Source of the DNA: Novosphingobium nitrogenifigens DSM 19370
GTDB lineage: Bacteria; Pseudomonadota; Alphaproteobacteria; Sphingomonadales; Sphingomonadaceae
Length of the DNA: 64,000 nt
Assembly: GCF_000192575.1 (NCBI RefSeq)
Contig: NZ_GL876926.1
Location: 1 to 64,000 of the forward strand
Direction of reading: 5' to 3'
Shown here: positions 1 through 7,838 of the stretch, piece by piece
Layout of the letters: every line of letters begins with the position of its first letter
Numbering within the stretch: the first letter of the stretch is position 1
The notes under the pieces: generated by a model
Told to the model about the DNA's origin: nothing
The model's input: the letters and a program-made list of their open reading frames with translations, nothing else
Databases searched by the model: none
Program-made: the position numbers and the translations under genes

Positions 1-213
1 GTGGCCGAGTTGGGCGCAAGCTACCTGATGGCCGATCTGGGTCTCGCCTACACGCCGCGGCCCGACCATGCCGCCTACCTTGCGAGTTGGCTGGGGGCTT
101 TGCGCCACGATCCCAAGGCGATCTTCAACGCTGCCGCGCAGGCGCAGGCGGCCACAGACTGGATCCACGCGGCGCACAAGGCAGCGGTGACGCCACTGCC
201 GCTGGCAGCATGA
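1..213 (+). CDS. ArdC-like antirestriction protein, C-terminal fragment
   Basis: The gene enters from the left edge of the window, so only about 70 C-terminal residues are visible and the first codon here is not a true start. The tail resembles the end of ArdC/DUF1738 zincin-like proteins, with an AELGA segment, an ADLG segment, a PRPDHAAY..SWL stretch and a following helix of the form AIFxAAxxAQxAxD. ArdC proteins on conjugative elements bind single-stranded DNA and protect incoming DNA from restriction. The zinc-binding motif would lie upstream and cannot be seen. The stop overlaps the start of the next gene (ATGA), which suggests translational coupling. Confidence 0.7.
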   Translation: MAELGASYLMADLGLAYTPRPDHAAYLASWLGALRHDPKAIFNAAAQAQAATDWIHAAHKAAVTPLPLAA

Positions 214-641
214 GGCGCGGCTTGGCTGTCGCCCCATTCTGGCCGGAAGGCGCAAAGGCCGCCTGCCGCGCCATATCTGGCATTCCGCCCGCCGACTGGC
301 TTCCCGCCTATCTCGATCTGGTGGCAGCGATCCGCAGCGGAATGCGGCAAGACATGCGCTCCTTCGATCCCATCCATCGCTGGCGTGGGTTTGAACATCG
401 GGTCCTACTGCGCAACCCTTATGCCGACATCGGCCTGACTTGCCTCGATGGGCAAGCTGCCGTCTGGATCTGCGAGCGGATCGACCGTGACTATCGCATC
501 CGCTGCGAATGGAGCGATGTCTCTGGCCCGGCTCGTCACTGGCTCTCCAGCACCGCGCCGACTTTCGAGGCCACTGCCTGCCGCCTCGACTTTGCCCCAA
601 TCCATCTGCCTGTCGATCAGCCTTGGCTCAAAGCCGCCTGA
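210..641 (+). CDS. Hypothetical protein coupled to ardC
   Basis: 143 residues, starting at an ATG that overlaps the stop codon of the upstream ArdC-like gene. I recognise no family. The protein is rich in Trp, Arg and Cys and has no clear signal peptide or membrane segment. The tight coupling to ardC and the same-strand gene that follows suggest a small ICE maintenance operon. Function unknown. Confidence 0.6.
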   Translation: MRRGLAVAPFWPEGAKAACRAISGIPPADWLPAYLDLVAAIRSGMRQDMRSFDPIHRWRGFEHRVLLRNPYADIGLTCLDGQAAVWICERIDRDYRIRCEWSDVSGPARHWLSSTAPTFEATACRLDFAPIHLPVDQPWLKAA

Positions 642-664
642 TCGTTCGATTTCAGGAGATTCCT

Positions 665-1060
665 ATGACCCGATTGCCTACCTCTGGCGAATGGCTCGAA
701 GGCAGCCTTTGCCGCACCACCGCCGACTGGCCGTTCCACTGGGTTGCGGAGATCACGGCAATTGATCCAGTGTCCGGCAGCTACACCTGCATCGGCACGG
801 TCAGGCAGGCCGGAGCCCGCCGTTATGACGAGGCGCTGGCCAATCTGCGCCTCATGGCGCGTGCGCCTGCGATGCTCCAGATCTTGCAAGCCGTCTCTCG
901 GGTGCTCGACATGAGCGACCCCGACCATGAGGCTTTCGTCGATAGCGCTCCGGATTGCCTTGATGCTCTGCTTCAGCAGCAAGAAGCCCTGCGGGCGTTG
1001 CTGGAGTGTTTCAAGGCGAAGCGCTTTAATTCCATCGTGCGCTTAACGGCAGATCCCTGA
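665..1060 (+). CDS. Hypothetical protein
   Basis: 131 residues. The ATG at 665 follows an AGGAGAT ribosome binding site at about 654-660, which fixes this start over the longer upstream frame. No domain is recognised. The N-terminal half looks beta-rich and the C-terminal half is helical, ending in a Leu/Gln/Glu-rich stretch. It is the last of three same-strand genes and converges on the minus-strand HNH/HEPN cassette 46 bases downstream. Confidence 0.6.
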   Translation: MTRLPTSGEWLEGSLCRTTADWPFHWVAEITAIDPVSGSYTCIGTVRQAGARRYDEALANLRLMARAPAMLQILQAVSRVLDMSDPDHEAFVDSAPDCLDALLQQQEALRALLECFKAKRFNSIVRLTADP

Positions 1061-1106
1061 CTCGGCGGAGGGCGAACATCGACTTCCACCGCAAATTCAC
1101 CAACGC

Positions 1107-2537
1107 CTAGCCGATCTTCGGCGGAGCCTGGCACAGAAGTCGGTACTCGTAGTTGGGCGAGGTATAGTCGATGTACTGGTCTGCCGCGCCGGTGATTCGC
1201 AGCAGTAGGCGCTGGAACACCCCTCTCAACAGCTTCATGTCGCGGATCGCCGCCACCTCCTGCCCCAGAGGGATGGGCGTGCCGTGCGCGGCCATGTTCC
1301 GTCGGCGCCAAGCTGCATCTTCGTCTTTGCCCAGTTCGAGATTCAGGGCAGCCATGACGTTCTTCAGCCGCTGACGCTGATTAATGCCATTAAAGGTATG
1401 CAGGTTGCCTTGGAGGGCATGTTTCGCCTCAATGGAGACGTCGGCGTCCGCAATGATGCCGCTGAGCGCCACCTTAAGCTTCTTCCATTCGTCTGGTGTA
1501 GCCCAGCCTTCACGCACCTTTCCAGGGTTGGCTTTGGTGTAGGCGCTCTGCAGGCCCTCGATGGTCGCGCCAAAGTGCGCGGGCGCCATGTGCGGGGTAG
1601 CGACGCAAGCATGCCAGAAGGCCCAGTGCAGGTTTGCAAGGTCAAGGACGTCGAACGCTGTCACAAACGCCTGGATCGCCCTTGTCAGCTGCGGGGCACC
1701 TAGCTCGTTCAGAAAGCGGTCGCCGAGCGGCGCGAGCTGGAGTGTTTCAATGTCGAAGGCATGGCCGCGAAGGCTGTAGGCGCTTCGCGCTAATGTAGAC
1801 ACGACGTTCCATTCAGCGTCGTAATGGCTTGTTCCGAGATCGACCAAATAAACGCCCATAGCGAATGAGAGGCCCGTGCGGATTTTCTTTCGGAACTCGT
1901 CATCGGGGGTGCCATCGTACACGATGCACCCCGGCTTTCTCGCGCCTGGCCGGCCTTCTCCGTCGAGCGCGCAAACGTAAAAGGTTACCCCATCCACCGT
2001 CACCTTGGCTGTGTTCCACGAGGTGTCGAATCGGTCGTTATCTTTGGCGATGGAGATACCGTCGTTGAGCCAAATTCTCCGAGTTGTGATGGTTCTGGTG
2101 ACAACTTCGGAGGCTGCAGGCCAAGTGTATGGGCTTTTGGGCAGGTTTTCGAGCCAGTCGATGACGTATGCTGCGGGCGCCCCGGAAGGGTTGTTGGTCT
2201 TGGCGATATGAACCTGGGTCAATTCCTTGAGGGGCTGCTCAGTCGCGCCCTTGGCCTGGCGGTACTGGCTGTAGGGAACAATCCCGAAGAATTCCCCTTC
2301 GAGGCCGCCTACGCTGCGGAGTAGCGCTCGCTCGGTAGTCATGCGAACCGTGCCTGGCGGCTGATTGACTGCCGCCGCCGTCGCATTGGGGGGGGCCTCA
2401 GTCTCCAAAATGAGGCGCAGTTTATCGTCCCGTCGGATTGAAAAACTACTGATCGGCTGATGGAGGGGGCCCGGATCGGTGATCTCGAAGAGACCCTTGT
2501 TCAAGATGCGGAGGCATTCCTCCGTCAGGTCGCTCAT
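1107..2537 (-). CDS. HEPN-domain protein, putative abortive-infection RNase
   Basis: 476 residues. The C-terminal third is helical and carries WRRRNMAAHG at residues 410-419. That matches the HEPN RNase signature R-x4-H (R413, H418), with Asn in the usual position after Arg. HEPN proteins of this size with a long N-terminal region (ApeA-like, for example) are RNA-cleaving antiphage or toxin effectors; applying that here is inference. The roughly 350-residue N-terminal region is beta-rich at first and I do not recognise it. The start ATG shares one base with the stop of the upstream HNH gene (TGATG), so the two are almost certainly co-translated. The cassette points against the flanking ICE genes, as an inserted cargo module would. 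Confidence 0.65.
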   Translation of the reverse strand: MSDLTEECLRILNKGLFEITDPGPLHQPISSFSIRRDDKLRLILETEAPPNATAAAVNQPPGTVRMTTERALLRSVGGLEGEFFGIVPYSQYRQAKGATEQPLKELTQVHIAKTNNPSGAPAAYVIDWLENLPKSPYTWPAASEVVTRTITTRRIWLNDGISIAKDNDRFDTSWNTAKVTVDGVTFYVCALDGEGRPGARKPGCIVYDGTPDDEFRKKIRTGLSFAMGVYLVDLGTSHYDAEWNVVSTLARSAYSLRGHAFDIETLQLAPLGDRFLNELGAPQLTRAIQAFVTAFDVLDLANLHWAFWHACVATPHMAPAHFGATIEGLQSAYTKANPGKVREGWATPDEWKKLKVALSGIIADADVSIEAKHALQGNLHTFNGINQRQRLKNVMAALNLELGKDEDAAWRRRNMAAHGTPIPLGQEVAAIRDMKLLRGVFQRLLLRITGAADQYIDYTSPNYEYRLLCQAPPKIG

Positions 2538-3619
2538 CAGCTCGCACCCTCTCGGAAAATCTTAGGTCGGATGAATTCTCCATTGAACGTCAGGAAGCGC
2601 ACGTATCCGGTGGCGATAGCCGCTGCAACCTTCTCCGGGTCCCGCGAGTTGTCCACCGTGATGGCTCTAGCCTCGACGTAGTTTCGGACCGCAAACAACA
2701 AGACCTCCCCAAAGGCCTCGGGGGCGAAGTCCTTGAGCTTTAGCGGTGGCCGCTGGCAGGTGATCATCGCGAATGCTTTGTCGTAGATGAGGGTTGAGAA
2801 GACCGGACGATCAATCAGATCCCGGTTGGCCAAGGCAAACATCGCTCCAATCTCCCGCAGTTGTAGCTCCGAGATGGGCCCGTCGATGACGTCCAGGCGA
2901 TCCGACCAGGCGCTTTCGCCGGCTGTTGAGTCGTTCAACGTGGCCACGATGCCGACTCTCCCGACCCGAACGACCATCGTCTGGTCGTAGCTGAAGTCTA
3001 GATAATCCCAAGCGTCTTGCGTGAGTTCACCGGTGATCTCATAAATCCGCAGCGAGCCGATCACGCCTGGCAACAGGCTGGCTTTGGTGTACGGCGAACG
3101 AACGATGGCATGGAGATGGTGCATATCACCCCAGTCATAGGCGTCACCGACCACCTCAGGCCCAATCCGGGGGTCTTTGTGCAGCCTGACGGAACGGTCC
3201 TTAAGGTGGATCTTGAAGAACAGCAGGGCCAGCCAGATGAAGAGCAATCGAAGCGTTGGCTCATCTAGGCGACGCATCACCGCTTGATAGTCGCCGTCCA
3301 GCAGTTGGGAGATCGGCGTCTCCACTTTATCGCCAAGCAAGCTATTGCAGGCCACGCAACAGGGGACCCGGTAGCCCCGGTAATGGCGACGTTCGCCGGT
3401 GGGTAAGGTGATCTGTTTGTCGAACAGGCCAAACCGTCTGAGGACCCATCGGGGGATGATGTGCTCGTCATTGAACGGCTTGTCCCTCGGTGAGACGCCA
3501 CAAACGAAGCAGGCATCGCCCATTACGATCTCGTCGACGAATTGCTTACAGCTCATCAGGAGGATGCGGCCGTCGTGGCTGACCAACGTCCTGTCACGCT
3601 GTTCTGGGGTATCGCTCAC
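2537..3619 (-). CDS. HNH endonuclease-family protein paired with HEPN gene
   Basis: 360 residues from the GTG at 3619. This start is preferred over a TTG 11 codons upstream because GGAGAAGAG lies just before it. Near the N terminus the HNH zinc-finger nuclease signature is complete: CFVCG (C37, C40), DEHIIPRW (His53) and, after about 35 residues, CCVACNSLLG (C88/C91, Asn92). The remaining 250 residues have no motif I know. HNH proteins of this type cut DNA, and the following HEPN gene would encode an RNase, so the pair combines two nuclease chemistries in one operon. A role in phage defence or as a toxin system is inferred from context. Confidence 0.7.
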   Translation of the reverse strand: MSDTPEQRDRTLVSHDGRILLMSCKQFVDEIVMGDACFVCGVSPRDKPFNDEHIIPRWVLRRFGLFDKQITLPTGERRHYRGYRVPCCVACNSLLGDKVETPISQLLDGDYQAVMRRLDEPTLRLLFIWLALLFFKIHLKDRSVRLHKDPRIGPEVVGDAYDWGDMHHLHAIVRSPYTKASLLPGVIGSLRIYEITGELTQDAWDYLDFSYDQTMVVRVGRVGIVATLNDSTAGESAWSDRLDVIDGPISELQLREIGAMFALANRDLIDRPVFSTLIYDKAFAMITCQRPPLKLKDFAPEAFGEVLLFAVRNYVEARAITVDNSRDPEKVAAAIATGYVRFLTFNGEFIRPKIFREGAS

Positions 3620-3714
3620 GCTAGCTCTTCTCCGACCCACATTTCCGAACAAGCCGAAAGCTCACCCGAAAATTTCGTCAAGCTATCGGTTCGGAATATC
3701 TTCCTGATGCGGCC

Positions 3715-4176
3715 TTACGCAGGCGCTGCCTGCTTCTTCCGTCGCGCCGCCTTGGGCTTCGGAGCCGGTTCTGCTTCGACCACCGCCTTCGGCTTGCGAC
3801 CGAGACCGATCTTCACCGCCAGTTCCTTGCGCTTGGCGGCATAGTCCGGCGCGACCATGGGATAGTCGGCGGGCAGGCTCCAACGGGTGCGATATTCGGC
3901 GGGGCTGATTCCATGGTCGGTCGAGAGATGCCGCTTGAGCATCTTCATCTTGGCCCCGCATTCGAGGCACGCGATCGCATCGGCCTTGACCGATGAGCGC
4001 ACCGAGACGGCAGGCTCGCGCTTCTCTTCCACCGGCGCGGGAGCCTGGCCCAAGCCCGCAAGCGAGGCATAGACCGACTGGATCAGCACGGGAAGTTGGT
4101 CAGCGGCAACGGCGTTGTGGCTGACATGGGCGGAAACAATATCGGCAGCCAGCGTCAGCAGCGTTTCATCGGCCAT
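3715..4176 (-). CDS. MucR/Ros-family zinc-finger transcriptional regulator
   Basis: 153 residues from the ATG at 4176, preceded by GAGGACG. It has the typical MucR layout. A helical N-terminal part runs from ADETLLTLAADIVSAHV through SVYASL. Next comes the prokaryotic C2H2 finger, with CLECG, then LKRHLSTDHG and SPAEYRxRWSLPADYPMVAPDYA. A basic low-complexity tail of Lys, Ala and Pro ends the protein. MucR proteins bind AT-rich DNA and act as global or silencing regulators in alphaproteobacteria. An ICE-borne copy could silence element genes or adjust host expression; that role is inferred. Confidence 0.92.
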   Translation of the reverse strand: MADETLLTLAADIVSAHVSHNAVAADQLPVLIQSVYASLAGLGQAPAPVEEKREPAVSVRSSVKADAIACLECGAKMKMLKRHLSTDHGISPAEYRTRWSLPADYPMVAPDYAAKRKELAVKIGLGRKPKAVVEAEPAPKPKAARRKKQAAPA

Positions 4177-4247
4177 GGAAATAACGTCCTCATCCGTTCG
4201 GTGACGGCACATGCATAGCGTAATATTTCCCAGTCACGAGGGGGCAA

Positions 4248-4499
4248 TCAGGCAATACCCCCAACAAATCCCTTCGTTTCGCCGCGATGGGGCAGCGCGA
4301 GGCGCATCGCGCCTTTGCAGCCACGTTGCTTGCATCGGGCACGGGCCTGCACTTCCGACAACCACAGGTGCCCGAAATCGCCGAGCGCCAGCAATTGCGC
4401 TGGAGTCACGAAGCGCACCTTGCCGCAGTTGCGACAAGTGAGCTCAAGCCGCGCGCCGGCATCGAGGTCGCGCAACTGGATGGCATCGAGCCAACTCAC
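4248..4499 (-). CDS. Small Cys-rich putative zinc-binding protein downstream of Y-polymerase
   Basis: 83 residues. The GTG at 4499 overlaps the TGA of the polymerase gene (GTGA) and has GGAGG upstream, so this start is well supported. Four cysteines, in CRNCG and in CKQRGC, suggest a zinc ribbon. The protein is otherwise unknown to me. Translational coupling to the SOS-controlled polymerase suggests co-regulation by DNA damage. Confidence 0.7.
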   Translation of the reverse strand: MSWLDAIQLRDLDAGARLELTCRNCGKVRFVTPAQLLALGDFGHLWLSEVQARARCKQRGCKGAMRLALPHRGETKGFVGGIA

Positions 4500-5743
4500 C
4501 AGTTGTCCTCCGCTTCTGGAATGCGCGTGTAGCTGATCTTCGATCCGACATTGCCACCGGCAGGCGGTGCCCAAGGACCAACGCTCACCACCGTCTGGCC
4601 GAAGCGGGAATTGAGACCATCCATTGTCCGGCTCAACGCTTCGCAGCGCTGCCGCTCCTTGTCGTCATTGGCGAACAGATCGGGCTGTCGCGCCGTATCG
4701 AGCGTCAATTCGCCCAGCGTCACGCTCACCCGCATGATCTTGGTCATGGGCGGGATCACCGCCGTCACGCGTTCCCACAACTCGTTGAGCGCGGCGAGAA
4801 TGGCCATGTCGTCTTGAACCTCGCCCAAGGGGGCGACGTTCCCCCAGCCGCGTTCGAAGCCCTTGACCCAGAGATAGAGCGCCGAGGCATAGAAATTGGA
4901 TCGCCGCATTCGCCGCGCGGCCTTCACCAGCAGCAGGCGGGTAATGGCGCGGGCATCATCCAGACTGCGCTGGTCGGGCGGCAGCACACGGGCATGGCCG
5001 AACATATTCCGCTCCGTCTCAGGCGCCTCCACGGCATAGCCATGGAGCGCATACCACAGTCGTTCCCCCGTCACGTTGCGCCAGATCGCCCGCATCTGCT
5101 TGGGCTGTAGGGCCAGCAAGCCTGGCACATCCCCAACGCGGGCCGCGGCAAGTCGCTTGACCATTGATCGCCCGATGCCAGGAATGTCCTCCAGCTTGAG
5201 CCGGGCAAGCTGGGCCGGAACGTCCTCAGGATACCAGATCGTCAGGCCATCGGGCTTCTTCGTGTCGCTGGCGATCTTGGCCAGATGCCGGTTGGCGGCA
5301 AAGCCGATCGAGCAGGTCAGCGTAGCGCCGATGTTATAGCGGATCGTGTTCTTGATCCGCTGGGCCAGATCAGTGGGTTCGCTCCGCTGGGTCTCGTCGA
5401 GCCAGCACGAAACCTCGTCGATCGATTTCACCTGATCCACCGGGATCACCGACCCGATTTCCGAGATCAGGGCATTGTGCGCTCTGCGATAGAGGTCCGG
5501 TTTTTGCGGTACGAGAACGATGTCGCGGCATAGTCGCCGCGCCTCATCGACCATCATGATGTTTTTCACGCCGCGCGCCTTGGCCTCACGCGAACATGCA
5601 ATGATGCAGGTGCGTCCCCCACCGGCATAGGGGATCACGCCAACCGGCCGCCCCCGCAGATGAGGGTCGCGCAATTGCTCGACGGATGCGAAGAATCCAT
5701 CAAAATCAAGGTAAAGGTGTTCAATCGTCGTTGGTTTTCGCAT
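4496..5743 (-). CDS. Y-family DNA polymerase (DinB/UmuC-like), SOS-regulated
   Basis: 415 residues from the ATG at 5743. Catalytic carboxylates are present: LDFDGFFASVEQ near the N terminus, and SIDEVSCWL with the paired Asp-Glu. The helix-hairpin-helix region DIPGIGRSMVKRL follows. The C-terminal little-finger region is variable. Y-family enzymes insert bases opposite damaged template and are error-prone. The family also includes UmuC/ImuB-like members, so I give no symbol. A perfect alphaproteobacterial LexA box lies 35 bases upstream, and a coupled small zinc-binding protein follows. Carriage on an ICE could raise mutation rates or help replicate damaged transferred DNA. Confidence 0.9.
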   Translation of the reverse strand: MRKPTTIEHLYLDFDGFFASVEQLRDPHLRGRPVGVIPYAGGGRTCIIACSREAKARGVKNIMMVDEARRLCRDIVLVPQKPDLYRRAHNALISEIGSVIPVDQVKSIDEVSCWLDETQRSEPTDLAQRIKNTIRYNIGATLTCSIGFAANRHLAKIASDTKKPDGLTIWYPEDVPAQLARLKLEDIPGIGRSMVKRLAAARVGDVPGLLALQPKQMRAIWRNVTGERLWYALHGYAVEAPETERNMFGHARVLPPDQRSLDDARAITRLLLVKAARRMRRSNFYASALYLWVKGFERGWGNVAPLGEVQDDMAILAALNELWERVTAVIPPMTKIMRVSVTLGELTLDTARQPDLFANDDKERQRCEALSRTMDGLNSRFGQTVVSVGPWAPPAGGNVGSKISYTRIPEAEDNW

Positions 5744-5777
5744 GGGCTCCAGCCCGAATCGGGTGAGCCGCAAATGA

Positions 5778-5792
5778 GAACATAATGTGAAC
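5778..5792 (-). promoter_or_regulatory. LexA box (GTTC-N7-GTTC)
   Basis: Read on the minus strand, the site is GTTC ACATTAT GTTC. This matches the direct-repeat LexA operator of alphaproteobacteria exactly. It lies 35 bases upstream of the polymerase ATG, so SOS control of that gene and the coupled small gene is very likely. Confidence 0.88.
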
Positions 5793-5837
5793 ATGTAGGC
5801 AATAGGGCCGCGCCCGAGGTGGCCCAGACCATCGGGC

Positions 5838-5865
5838 AAAAAAATGGCCAGCCCGAAGGCTGGCC
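5838..5865 (-). terminator. Strong intrinsic terminator upstream of the polymerase gene
   Basis: On the minus strand, GGCCAGCC and GGCTGGCC pair around a TTCG tetraloop (hairpin 5846-5865) and are followed by A and seven T. It stands between the SRAP gene and the polymerase promoter with no annotated minus-strand gene feeding it. It may end a short RNA or insulate the SOS promoter. Confidence 0.75.
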
Positions 5866-6043
5866 TTTGGAAAGTTTGGGAGAGGATGCCTGAAAGGCGA
5901 GTTTTATATCGCATTGCAACATGAATTTCGCAAGTGCGGAAAAGATGCTGCCGATTGCCATCCATGCAACGCATGGCGCTGAAAAACCGTATTCAGGCCA
6001 ACGCAGGTTGACAGTCATGCCGCATCACGTGAGGCAAGATCCC

Positions 6044-6670
6044 ATGTGCAACCTTTATCGTCTGAATAAACCTGCCGCTGACATTGCCCACTTGTTTGGT
6101 GTCGAAGCCACCCAAGGCGCCAATTATAGCGAAGAAGTCTATCCCGGTTATCCTGGGCTGGTGATGGCGGGGCGGCGCCTGAAGGTGATGAACTGGGGCT
6201 TCCCGCTCGTCATGACCGGCCGCAACGGTCAGAAACTCAAGCACAAGCCCGTCACCAACGCCCGCGACGACAAGCTGAGCACTGCCTTCTGGCGGGCCAG
6301 TTTTGAAAGCCGCCGCTGCCTGATCCCGGTCTCGGCCTGGGCCGAACCGGAAGGTGAAGCGGGGCAAATGACCCGGACTTGGTATTCCATCCCGAGCGGT
6401 GAGCCATTCGCGGTGGCCGGTCTATGGCGGGCTACCGAGGAATGGGGCGATGCCTACAGCATGGTCATGGTCGAAAGCTCGCCCCAGATATGCGAGGTTC
6501 ATGATCGTATGCCGGTGATCCTTCGTCAGGATCACTGGAAAACATGGATCGAAGGCTCACCACGGGAAGCCTTTGGGCTTTGCCGGACCTGGGAGGATGA
6601 ACTGGCCGTTGAGCAGACCGCGACGCGGTGGGCCGGGCGCGGCCTGATGGGGATGCTGCCGTTCGAGTGA
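6044..6670 (+). CDS. SRAP-domain protein (HMCES/YedK family abasic-site shield)
   Basis: 208 residues. The start is set at MCNLYR because SRAP proteins use Cys2 as the catalytic residue after Met removal. Family motifs are visible: MCNLY at the N terminus, NWGFPLV, NARDD (the conserved NAR-E/D loop), RRCLIPVSAWAEP, FAVAGLW and EVHDRMPVIL with the conserved His. These proteins form a thiazolidine crosslink to abasic sites in single-stranded DNA and so prevent strand breaks. It is divergent from a translesion polymerase, and the two together could protect single-stranded DNA entering during conjugation. Confidence 0.93.
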   Translation: MCNLYRLNKPAADIAHLFGVEATQGANYSEEVYPGYPGLVMAGRRLKVMNWGFPLVMTGRNGQKLKHKPVTNARDDKLSTAFWRASFESRRCLIPVSAWAEPEGEAGQMTRTWYSIPSGEPFAVAGLWRATEEWGDAYSMVMVESSPQICEVHDRMPVILRQDHWKTWIEGSPREAFGLCRTWEDELAVEQTATRWAGRGLMGMLPFE

Positions 6671-6773
6671 AGCATTGCGCCTTCGGGCATCGATCGACAC
6701 TCCCCCATGTGGCGAAGAGTGGAGGTGGAGGCGGCGGTGCGAGCAATTCCGCTCGCCCGAAAGGTTACGCCTC

Positions 6774-7124
6774 ATGCTCACCGACAGCGAACGCTTCGCC
6801 TTCACAGCCCGGCGCATTCACGGCTTTGCCAGCACAGGGAATGCCTATGACGCAACACAGACCGATGATCGGATCGCCAGCGGCGACACGCTGCTGATCT
6901 TGCCGGAGGGTGTTGTCGGCGTGGCCCATTGCTGGCCCTTCGCCGTCACGCAAGCGGCGGGCAAGCTCCATGGCGTTCAACCCAAGGCGCATGAAACGCT
7001 GGGCGACTTCGCCGCCGCTTTCAACCTGACCACCGCCGACATCGAGGCTGCCATCGCGCTGGCCCAAGCGCTCGGCTTCACTATCGATCCCGCGCTGTCC
7101 GCGCTCATTGCGCCCACCGCCTGA
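6774..7124 (+). CDS. Hypothetical protein
   Basis: 116 residues from the ATG at 6774. No known domain. The C-terminal half is Ala/Leu-rich and helical; the N-terminal half mentions no metal or nucleotide motif. A short perfect hairpin (GCGAGC/GCTCGC) lies in its leader at about 6739-6756. It starts a run of same-strand ICE genes. Confidence 0.55.
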   Translation: MLTDSERFAFTARRIHGFASTGNAYDATQTDDRIASGDTLLILPEGVVGVAHCWPFAVTQAAGKLHGVQPKAHETLGDFAAAFNLTTADIEAAIALAQALGFTIDPALSALIAPTA

Positions 7125-7147
7125 CGCCCACCCACCGGAGAACCATC

Positions 7148-7525
7148 ATGCTGACCACCGCCACGTCGGCGGGCGCAGACGCGCGCCTGGAACAGATTGC
7201 CCGGCTCAATGATCGCACTCGCCTTGGCCTCGACCGCAGCGCTCGCATCGTCATCACCCGCAATTGCCTCGAGCGCCTGGCCGAGAGCGAGGGCGCGCCC
7301 GAGGAAACCATCGTGCTGCAAGCCCGCCTTATGGCGGCCTTTCGCCATTGCACCTTCTCGGAAGACAGCCCCGAGCGGGACTTTGCCGCGATCGAGTTTC
7401 TCGGCCGCAAAGTGTGGATGAAGATCGATTATTACGACGCGGCGATGGAATTCGGCTCGGAGGATCCTGCCGATGCCTCGATCACCACGCGGGTGATGAC
7501 CATCCTGCTGCCCGAGGATTACTGA
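7148..7525 (+). CDS. DUF3768 domain-containing protein
   Basis: 125 residues. The pattern matches DUF3768 proteins, which are common on sphingomonad and other alphaproteobacterial plasmids: an IARLND helix near the start, a central F..F...PE.DF segment, and KVWMKIDYYD followed by T.RVMTILLPEDY at the end. The biochemical role is unknown. Its stop overlaps the next start by one base (TGATG). Confidence 0.8.
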   Translation: MLTTATSAGADARLEQIARLNDRTRLGLDRSARIVITRNCLERLAESEGAPEETIVLQARLMAAFRHCTFSEDSPERDFAAIEFLGRKVWMKIDYYDAAMEFGSEDPADASITTRVMTILLPEDY

Positions 7526-7812
7526 TGTGCGGGCAGCTTGTCGTCGACCGCGCCCACGAAAGGTTCGGCGCCGAGGTCACCATCGCCGACCTCGCGCGCC
7601 ATTCCTTTCCCAACTTCAACTGCAACCTCGCCCATATTTACGAGGTCTGGGAAAGGCTTGAGGAAGACTGGTGCTTCGAACTCGACCATGATGCCAGCAC
7701 GCTGGAATATGCCACGGGCGTATCCGCGCGCTTCAAGGACGGCTGGACCCTCCACATCAGCGCCTGGGCTGATTGTTGCGACGGCTCTGGCTGCCGCCAT
7801 TGCCGTGGCTGA
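7525..7812 (+). CDS. Hypothetical Cys/His-containing protein
   Basis: 95 residues, coupled to the DUF3768 gene by a one-base overlap. The last residues contain DCCDGSGCRHCRG, a Cys/His cluster that could bind metal. No family recognised. Confidence 0.55.
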   Translation: MCGQLVVDRAHERFGAEVTIADLARHSFPNFNCNLAHIYEVWERLEEDWCFELDHDASTLEYATGVSARFKDGWTLHISAWADCCDGSGCRHCRG

Positions 7813-7838
7813 CCCCATCCTTTCAGGAGCTTGTCAGA

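Larger units (their letters stand above)
5744..6043. other. Divergent intergenic region: polymerase / SRAP
   Basis: Three hundred bases without a gene. The region holds the LexA box at 5778-5792, the orphan terminator at 5838-5865 and a possible minus-strand promoter. The promoter candidate has a -10-like TATAAA at 5908-5903 and a poor -35, TTGCGA, 19 bases further up. I see no LexA box oriented toward the SRAP gene. Confidence 0.6.
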
